From Spiroplasma endosymbiont of Panorpa germanica (GTDB lineage: Bacteria; Bacillota_I; Bacilli_A; Mycoplasmatales; Mycoplasmataceae), in assembly GCF_964019765.1 (NCBI RefSeq), contig NZ_OZ026461.1:682001-746000 (forward strand): a stretch of DNA of 64,000 nt, in the 5' to 3' direction. The notes under the pieces were generated by a model. That model worked only from the letters and a program-made list of their open reading frames with translations, was not told the DNA's origin and ran no database searches. Both the position numbers and the translations under genes were made by a program. Position 1 is the stretch's first letter, and each line of letters opens with the position of its first letter. This document shows positions 55,869 to 64,000 of this stretch, piece after piece.

Positions 55869-56609
55869 TTAAAATGCCAAGAAGACAGCTCCAATCACAA
55901 TTCCTCCCAGACTTGGTGCCACAATTGGAATTCAACTATAAGATCAGTCTGATTTTACTTTAACTGCCTTATTATAAGGAATTAACTGGTGAACAATTCT
56001 AGGACCTAAATCACGAGCAGGATTAATAGCATAACCAGTAGTTCCACCAAATCCTAATCCGATTCCAATAACAACGATACCAACTAATATTGGTCCCATA
56101 AATTCAAAGTCTTGCAATCATCCTCTTGAAGTTGATAGGATAGCTGCAACTAAAACTGCAGTGGCAATAAACTCTGTAAATAAATTTGAAAAGACATTAC
56201 GATTAGTTGGTCCAGTACTGTGCATTGCTAAAACTAAGTCCCCACGTTTTTCAGAGTGTGATACATGAATATGGTTCATATAAATAATATCTAAAATAAT
56301 TTGACCTATGATAGCTCCAAGAGTTTGTGCTATTAGGAATATCGGTAATAGTTCCCAACCCCCCACATTGGTGGTTCAATTGTTAACAACAAAAGCTAAA
56401 GTTACAGCCGGATTTAAGTGGGCCATTCCACCAAGAGCTGAAGAAATGGTTGCTGCAATAGTTACTGCAAAACCTCAACCAATGGTTATTGCCAATCAAC
56501 CAGCATTTTCACCTTTAGTACCTTTTAAAATTGAGTTAGCAACTATCCCGTTACCAATCATAACCAAAATCATTGTTCCAAATAATTCTGTTAAAAATAC
56601 TGTTGTCAT
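55869..56609 (-). CDS. glpF: Glycerol facilitator (aquaglyceroporin)
   Basis: Encodes 246 residues with six membrane segments. Both pore motifs are seen: HLNPAVT and AINPARD, the second Asp-containing form being typical of glycerol channels. AAAGGAGA precedes ATG 56609. First gene of the glycerol operon, 33 bases before glpO. Confidence 0.95.
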
Positions 56610-56643
56610 TATTATTCTCCTTTCAATTACTTATTGATACACA

Positions 56644-56674
56644 ATTATATTATTCCAAAATATTATAAAATCAA
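56644..56674 (-). promoter_or_regulatory. Possible promoter of glpF-glpO-glpK
   Basis: On the minus strand TTGATT (56674-56669), a 19-base spacer and TATAAT (56649-56644), 35 bases before the start codon. Confidence 0.45.
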
Positions 56675-56745
56675 AGAAAAAAGCATAAAATAATTAATTT
56701 ATAAAATTATAATCTTACTTTAGTAAGGTAAAAGTTTTTAGGCAT

Positions 56746-56778
56746 AAAAAAACCTCATTGGTTTTCAATAAGGCTTTA
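56746..56778 (-). terminator. Terminator of pgk
   Basis: AAGCCTTATTG / CAATGAGGTT hairpin with one mismatch and a five-base loop, followed by seven T on the minus strand. Confidence 0.8.
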
Positions 56779-56783
56779 TTTAA

Positions 56784-57983
56784 CTATTTGTTTTGAATAG
56801 CTTCAACACCAGGTAAAACTTTACCTTCCATGTATTCAAGAGAAGCTCCCCCACCAGTTGAGATGTGAGTAAATTTTTCTTTAAATCCAAGTTGGATGGC
56901 TGCTGCTGCTGAGTCTCCTCCACCAATTAAAGTGAAAGCTCCTTTAAGGTTGGCAATCGCTTCACAAACTGCTACAGTTCCTTTTTTGAAGTTTTCCATT
57001 TCAAAAACTCCCATTGGTCCGTTTCAAGCAACTGTTTTAGCTCCTGCTAATTCTTTTTGGAATAGTTCAATTGATTTTGGTCCAATATCTAATCCCATTA
57101 CATCATCGGGTAAATCAACCCCTGAGAAAGTTGGTTTAACATCTTTGAATTCAGTAGCGTTTGCTGAATCAATTGGTAAAATAATTTTCCCGTTTGATTT
57201 TTTCAAATATTCTTTTGCTAAGTCGATTTTATCAGCTTCTAAAAGAGATTTTCCGATTTTATGCCCTTGAGCAGCAAAGAATGTATAAGCCATTCCTCCC
57301 CCAATAATGATCTTGTCAGCTTTAGTTAGAAGATTGTCAATAACTCCGATTTTATCAGAAACCTTAGCTCCTCCAATGATGGCTACAAATGGATGTTCAG
57401 GTTTATCAACACCTTGTGCCAACATTTCTAATTCTTTTTGAACTAAAAAACCAACACAAGATTCTTTAATATTACTTGAAATTCCCACGTTTGAAGCATG
57501 AGCTCTATGAGCTGTTCCAAATGCATCATTTACAAAAATATCTCCCAATCCAGCTCAATATTTACCTAATTCGGCAGCATTTTTGCTTTCTGCTTTAACA
57601 ACTTCGTTGTTTTTAACATCTTCAAAACGAGTGTTTTCCATTAAAAGGATTTCCCCTTCTTTTAAATCACTGATTGCTTTTTCAAGTTCTGCTCCACGAG
57701 TAGTTGGTACAAAAACAACTTTTTGGCCAATAGCTTTTTCTAAAGCTATTGCAATTGGTGCTAATGATTTTTTGCTTTTATCATCTTCAGCTTTAATACG
57801 GCTTAAGTGTGATAATAGAACAATTTTCGCCTTGTTTTTAACTAAATGTTTAATAGTTGGAAGCGCAGCTTGAATACGATTATCATCTGTAATTACTCCG
57901 TCTTTCAATGGTACATTGAAGTCAACACGTACAAGAACTTTTTTTCCTGCAACGTTTACTTCGTTTAGAGTTTTTTTATTCAT
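56784..57983 (-). CDS. pgk: Phosphoglycerate kinase
   Basis: Encodes 399 residues. The substrate-binding RVDFNVPL and SHLSRIK segments and the nucleotide loop GGGDSAAAA are present. Start ATG 57983 is preferred over the upstream open frame because AAGGAG lies nine bases before it and the family begins there. Separated from gap by a terminator. Confidence 0.96.
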
Positions 57984-58093
57984 TTCTTTTCTCCTTTTGC
58001 TTAACAATTATATTTTAATTGAAAATTAGTCATTTAATTCAAAATAATAAAATATCTATGGAAAAAAATTTACTTGGAATTTTTTACATAAAA

Positions 58094-58115
58094 AAAACAC
58101 CCTAGAGGGTGTTTT
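58094..58115 (-). terminator. Terminator of gap
   Basis: Perfect nine-pair stem AAAACACCC / GGGTGTTTT with a four-base loop and a T run on the minus strand. Confidence 0.9.
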
Positions 58116-58143
58116 GTAAATAAATCATTTGATTTAGATTTGA

Positions 58144-59160
<1,017 letters not shown>

Positions 59161-59283
59161 TCTAATCTCCCTTTTGTTCTACAATAGTTATTTTATACTT
59201 ATTTGGAAATATTAAGTAAATTATGAACCAATAATTTTTTGTTTTTTTTATCACTTTTGGTTTTTTTGATAGAAATTTTTCCG

Positions 59284-60183
59284 TTAACTATGACGCTTAT
59301 TTTCACCCATTATCATATGGTCTTGGGTAACAAGCCCTTTAACACGTTCCACAAAACGATCGGTTTTAGTTTTGATGATTTCACGATCACTGCAATTGAT
59401 TTCTGCAACTCCATAAATAACATCTAATTTATTCAAACTAAAATTAGCTGAGAAAAAAGTAGTTTTTTTATTTTCCATACGATAATTCAGCAAGGTGAAT
59501 AAGATTTCATCTCGAGAATAAGCAGTAACAACTTCTCCTCCAATGTCATCAATAAATAAACAATCCACATTCATCAAGGTTCTTAAAAGATTTTCCTTTT
59601 GGGTTTCATTATTTGAAAATCCATCTTTAATAGTTTTGATCAAGTTGGAAACTGTGATAAAAGCCACTTTTTGTTTTAAAGCAAACTGGTTGGCAGTTAA
59701 CTGTAATAAAAATGTTTTTCCCACTCCTGGAAGACCTGATAAATAAACCCCTTTTTTATAGTCATTTTTGATAATATCTGAAACAATTTCTAAATACTTA
59801 ATTCGAGAATTATCAACAACTTCTCCCTTTTTGATTTTGCTATGATAACTCATTAATGTTTCAGGATTGTCATCAACATCATAATCACTGTAAATGAAGT
59901 TTTTCTTAATTTCATAGTTCTTATTTGATTTAATCCAATGAGCACAGTGTTTGCTGCCCGCATAAAACATTTTGTGATTTCACTCTAAAAAAGGTTGATA
60001 ACCTTTTGGAGTTTGTAAACAATCTTCTAGTTTTCCCTCTTTGCACTCATGATAGTTTTGAATAAAATTCTCAAGAAAATTTTGGTTAGCTTGGGTATCT
60101 GATTTGGAGATATTATTATCATTCATAAATTTCTTTAAAGATTCAAATTGATTAATACTACTAATCAAATCCGCTATTTTCAT
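59284..60183 (-). CDS. dnaI: Primosomal helicase loader DnaI
   Basis: Encodes 299 residues. The N-terminal half contains Cys and His residues (HECKEG, EDC, SKHCAHW) that could form the zinc site known in DnaI. The AAA+ ATPase follows, with Walker A SGLPGVGKTFLL and Walker B CLFIDDIGGE. It loads the replicative helicase. ATG 60183 with AGGAG eight bases upstream; the SD overlaps the stop of the preceding gene. Confidence 0.9.
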
Positions 60184-60194
60184 TTTTTCAACTC

Positions 60195-61409
60195 CTATCA
60201 AATAAGTTTAGATTGGTAAGGTTGAGTTTCATTATTTGAATCTCAATCAATAGATGCAACAATTTCCTTGAATCTGTTATCCGCTTTTCTGGTTGTAGTT
60301 TTCTTGGCTTGATTATTCTTAATTGATTCTTTGTGAGCTTGTTTTAAGTAGTTCATCAAATCCAGAGTTTTATCGATTTTCAATTCCTTAACAGACTCAG
60401 CAATTTTTAATAAATAGTTACCAACAATTTCATGTGAGTTTTTATAGTATGAGAACTCCAACAAGCAGTTAATAATTCCGTTTGAAAAACTAAAATCATT
60501 TTGAAGAGTCTTAATAATGTTTTTTGAAGAATTCGTCAAAACTTTACCATCTTTTAATAACTCTAAATAACTAATAGGATCTAATTCTTCCATTTCGCGA
60601 CATTTTTTAATTGCAACATTTTCTGGACTATTATCTGATAATTTTACATTTTTAATCGTAATAAAATCAAACAATGTTTCAGGTTCTAAAATCTCATTTT
60701 CATAATCATAACAACTTAAGATAGCCTCTAATACTTGACTAGAATTTAGTTGATAAAGACTGGTGATTTTATTCAAAGTGTCTTTATAGGCAACTGTATT
60801 CAAATTCAAGGTGATATTTTTAGTTTTTAAAGCTGCGTTAATTTCGGCCATTGAAATTTTATTTTTTAACTCATTGATACGAATTTTTTTCAGCTTCATC
60901 ACACTTGGGGTAAGCTCTAACAAACTAATAACATCTTCTTGGAATACATTTGAGAAAGTGGATTTTTCCTCAAAATATTCTTCAACTGCAATTGAATCAT
61001 CTCGGAAAATATATGTAACAACTTCAAATTCTTCTTTTCCAATTTTTTTCAATAATGCCTTAGAAAAAATCTCATCCTTTAAAAACTCACCCGGTTCTAA
61101 AGGAGCATAAACATTGAACAATTTTTTTGTTTTGTCCTTTTTGGTCATTATTTTTAAGAGTCCCATCGCTGATAATTTTTCAATATCCTTCTTCAAATTA
61201 GCCTCAGTTGAACAACTAATTTTAGCCAATCTTGATGTATCAAATTCCTTCTTTTTAAACTCTTTTTGCAGTCCTGACTCATTAACCAGACAATTAAAAA
61301 GAGCAAAAGCCCCACTCCCAATTATCGGCAAGTAAAGATATTGCAAAGTTCTTAAATCATAATTGCTAGCATTATTTTTAAGATTAATTTTATAACTAAA
61401 GTTTTCCAT
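60195..61409 (-). CDS. dnaB: DnaB-like replication initiation protein (DnaB/DnaD family)
   Basis: Encodes 404 residues. The N-terminal winged-helix region (about 1-110, IDEFSYKI-type opening, QYLYLPIIGSGAFALF) and the C-terminal DDBH2-like helical region (about 290-360) match the Firmicute DnaB primosome protein, not the helicase DnaC. Eleven bases upstream of dnaI, its standard partner. The SD is weak (AAAGGTTGG about 15 bases away), so the start is less certain. Confidence 0.82.
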
Positions 61410-61494
61410 GAATTTTTGATACCAACCTTTTAAATATTTTAAGATAACAAACCTGTAATCGGCATAAAATAGTTATATTAGAATAATTTGTAAA

Positions 61495-61541
61495 TAAAAA
61501 ACCTGCAAAAGCCAATAGAATAAGTCGGTTTTTGAGGTTTT
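61495..61541 (-). terminator. Terminator of polA-mutM
   Basis: A long hairpin whose outer pair is AAAACCT / AGGTTTT, with an imperfect inner stem, followed on the minus strand by TTTTTTATTT. Confidence 0.75.
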
Positions 61542-61563
61542 CCACATTTTAACATTGATTTAT

Positions 61564-62394
61564 CTACAAAATTTGACAAGCAGGACAGTAATAAGTTCCT
61601 CTCCCGTTAACCTTGATTTTAATAATAGTTGTTTGGCAATCTTTGCACGGTTTACCAACTCGGGTATGAGCTTTTAGATAATTTTGAAATTTACCATCAA
61701 TTCCGTGAGCCGATTGATAAGTGTCAATAGTTGTACCTCCAAGCTCAACTGCCTTATTTAGAATAAAGCGTGATGCTTTGATAATTTGTTCAAAATCATC
61801 TTTATCCAGTTCGTTCCCACATTTTAAGGGGTTGATTTTAGCTTCAAACAAAATTTCGTCAGCATAAATATTACCAATTCCTGAGGTAATAGTTTGATCT
61901 AGGAGAATCGTTTTTATATGTTTACGAGATTTATTTATTTTTTGAGCTAAATAGTTAGCACTAACAATTTCGCTAAATGGTTCAGGACCAACGGTTAGTA
62001 TTGGTTTTTGCTCTCGAAAGTCTTTTTCATCTTGTCAGTGCAAAGTCCCGAATTTTCTTGTATCATAATAGGCTAGTTGCATTTCATCATCGATAATAAA
62101 GATAGCTTCTTGGTGTTTGATATTAGTTTGTGAATCTCTGGGTTCATAAAATCACTTACCTTCCATTCTCAAGTGAGAAATAAGCACTTTATCATCCAAA
62201 TGAAAAACAATGTGTTTAGCAATTCTTTCAATCGAGTCAATCACTCTTCCTGTAATCTGATTTTCAAATTCTGTAATATTTTTGGGTTGTTTCAATAAAT
62301 TAGGATACACTATTTTAGCGGAAGTAATTTTTTTACCTACCACTAATTTTCTTAATGTCCTAACCACGGTTTCGACTTCTGGTAATTCTGGCAT
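61564..62394 (-). CDS. mutM: Formamidopyrimidine-DNA glycosylase
   Basis: Encodes 276 residues. It removes 8-oxoguanine and cleaves the strand. The catalytic N-terminus PELPEVETVV follows Met. GIGNIYADEILFEAKINP and a C-terminal zinc finger C-x2-C-x(n)-C-x2-C (GKPCKDC, YYCPAC) are intact. Nine bases after the polA stop, with GGAGA in the gap. Useful in a cell that makes peroxide via GlpO. Confidence 0.95.
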
Positions 62395-62403
62395 GTTTCT
62401 CCT

Positions 62404-64000
62404 TTATTTTAACTCAAATCAGTTTTTACCCTGACTTGAGCTGATTTCTAATTCAACTGCGACTTTATCTTGTAAATTCATAATTTCAAAGAGTTTTTCT
62501 AGAGCTAAGCCCATTTCCTTGATAATAATTTCTTTGACAAATTTGGACTCTTCTTTTAGTACATAGAAAATAATTTCATCGTGGATTTGGGCAACCATTG
62601 TAGATTTTAGATTATGCTTTTTGATTTGTTCATCAATATTTATCATCGCTAATTTTAAGATGTCTGCTGCACTCCCTTGAATTGGTGCATTTAAAGCAGC
62701 GCGCTCACCAAATTGACGCACTTGGTAATTAGAGCTCAATAATTCGTAGATATAGCGGCGGCGCTTGGCGATAGTTTCTACATAGCCACATTCTTTGGCT
62801 TGTTGAATCAATTTTTCCTTATAAACCAATATATCAGGGAATGACTGAAAATAAGCCTCAATGAACCTTTTTGCTTGGTTTATTGGGATGTTCAGGTCGT
62901 TTGAAAGACCAAAATCACTTAATCCGTAAATAATCCCAAAATTGAAGATTTTAGCAGTTCTTCGCATTTCGCTATTTACTTCTTGATCTTTGGGAATATT
63001 GTAGATTAGTCGAGCCGCTTCAGTATGGATATCCCTTTTTTGAGCAAAAATATCAATCATATTTTTTTCTGGGGCTATTTGCGCTAAAACTCGTAATTCA
63101 ATTTGAGAATAGTCAAAACTCTGGTATTCTCATTCAGGTTCACAAGTAAAAATTTTTCTAACCTCTTTTTGGTCTTCATCCCTAATAGAGATATTTTGTA
63201 AATTGGGTTCAATTGAACTTAGTCTTCCTGTTGTTGTTAAAGTTTGGTTGTATATTGTGTGAACTTTATTGTCTGGGAAAATATATTTTTCAAAACCTTT
63301 CAAATAAGTTGAATAAAGTTTTGAAAATTTTCGATGTGATATTATCATCCCCACAACAGGGTGTAAATTAATGATTCTTTCTAAGGTTTCGCGATCCGTG
63401 CTCCCTTTGCTGTTATCTGGTAATTTTAGGCTATTGTACAGCAATTCTTTTAGCTGCTTAGTTGAACTTATATTAAAATCACTTTCAACAAATTCGCTCA
63501 CTTCATTTAGGATTTCATTTTCTACCAATTCTATCTTGTTCTTAATATTTTGGGTTTGAAGTTCTAATTCCTGACGATTAATATAAACTCCTGATTGCTC
63601 CATAGCATATAAAACTTTACCAAATTTTAAGTCAATTTGTTCATATAATTTCATTAAGTTTTGAGATTCAAGAAACTCAAATGCAATTGTTTTTGATTTA
63701 AATAAGAACTCTGCTTTACGAGCCAAGTATTCAAACTTTTTGTCTTCTTCGACAAAAGCTGTTTTCTTAGCTCCCCTACCAAAAACTTCCTCTGGTTCTT
63801 CAATTTCAAATTCCCCAACAATACTTCTTAGGTGGTTTGAAAAAGTTGATTTTGTAGAGCTATCTTTGATATAACCAATTAGCATTAAATCATATTCAAT
63901 CGCATCCAGACTGACTTGGTAGTTACATCTTTTTAAGGCTGTCACTGCAGCTTTGAAATCATAAAAGTATTTTTTTCTATTTACATTTAATAAAAACTGA
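62404..64000 (-). CDS. polA: DNA polymerase I, C-terminal 532 residues (5' end outside window)
   Basis: The frame stays open to the window edge. The polymerase domain is complete: motif A FDYSQIELRVLAQ, O helix RRTAKIFNFGIIYG with the Phe of Pol I type, and motif C QIHDEIIF. The part before it corresponds to the end of a 3'-5' exonuclease-like domain; whether its catalytic residues are lost cannot be judged because its start is missing. The 5' nuclease domain, if present, lies outside. TAA 62404-62406. Confidence 0.93.

Noticed and set aside
60195-61409. Replicative helicase DnaB
   Set aside because: There is no P loop; the domain layout fits the Firmicute DnaB/DnaD primosome protein instead.

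Overview
The window is strongly AT-rich, and nearly every real gene contains in-frame TGA codons at positions where tryptophan fits the family. TGG is also used for tryptophan, but less often. I therefore read everything with genetic code 4 (TGA = Trp), which joins many apparently broken reading frames into full-length genes. Code 4, the lack of any cell-wall gene, the glpF-glpO-glpK set, a fructose phosphotransferase system and a fused PstC-PstA permease all point to a mollicute. My best guess is the Spiroplasma / Entomoplasma / Mesoplasma group or a close relative; I cannot name the species. No rRNA, insertion sequence, phage gene or CRISPR array is visible, and no intergenic gap exceeds about 205 bases.

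Layout. 1-2.4 kb (+): end of a membrane protein and a fused ATPase-permease ABC exporter. 2.6 kb (+): a HIT hydrolase. 3.0-13.8 kb (-): a long co-directional run, ftsY - ylxM - ymdB - alpha/beta hydrolase - membrane protein - metK - cutC - trmFO - a 692-residue E2-like protein - yhaM. 13.9-18.9 kb (-): phosphate transport, pstS - pstC/A fusion - pstB - phoU. 18.9-25.9 kb (-): asp23, fakA, plsX, rnc, smc. 26.0-26.4 kb (+): rpmB and tRNA-Leu(CAA). 26.4-31.5 kb (-): rlmN - stp - prkC - rsgA - rpe - thiN. 31.6-33.5 kb (-): a large proline-repeat surface protein. 33.5-36.3 kb (-): rsmD - gmk - rsmB. 36.4-37.9 kb: def (+) converging on two small unknown genes (-). 38.0-42.6 kb (+): RNase J, an amino-acid permease, a membrane protein. 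42.8-44.4 kb (-): two unknown genes. 44.5-48.3 kb (-): fruR - fruK - fruA. 48.4-50.5 kb (-): a membrane protein and a PepV-type dipeptidase. 50.6-53.1 kb (+): a membrane protein, pgsA and a short-chain dehydrogenase. 53.2-56.6 kb (-): glpF - glpO - glpK. 56.8-59.2 kb (-): gap, pgk. 59.3-64 kb (-): polA (5' end outside the window) - mutM, then dnaB-like - dnaI.

How the parts fit. From about 12 to 37 kb the gene order is recognisably the ancestral Firmicute block known from Bacillus subtilis (gmk, def, rsmB, rlmN, prpC, prkC, rsgA, rpe, thiN, rpmB, asp23/yloU, fakA/yloV, plsX, rnc, smc, ftsY, ylxM). The fab genes are missing between plsX and rnc, a pst-phoU operon sits between smc and ftsY, and a surface-protein gene sits between rlmN and rsmB. 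The metabolic genes describe an organism living on imported fructose and glycerol through lower glycolysis, with fatty acids imported and phosphorylated through FakA/PlsX, and probable peroxide production by GlpO.

The most unusual object is the gene at 4019-6097. It has the two ends of a 2-oxoacid dehydrogenase acyltransferase (E2), but the lipoyl-lysine position and the catalytic His/Asp motif both appear to be lost, and the two ends are joined by a long acidic tandem-repeat linker. A second probable pseudoenzyme is an alpha/beta hydrolase whose nucleophile serine is replaced by glycine.
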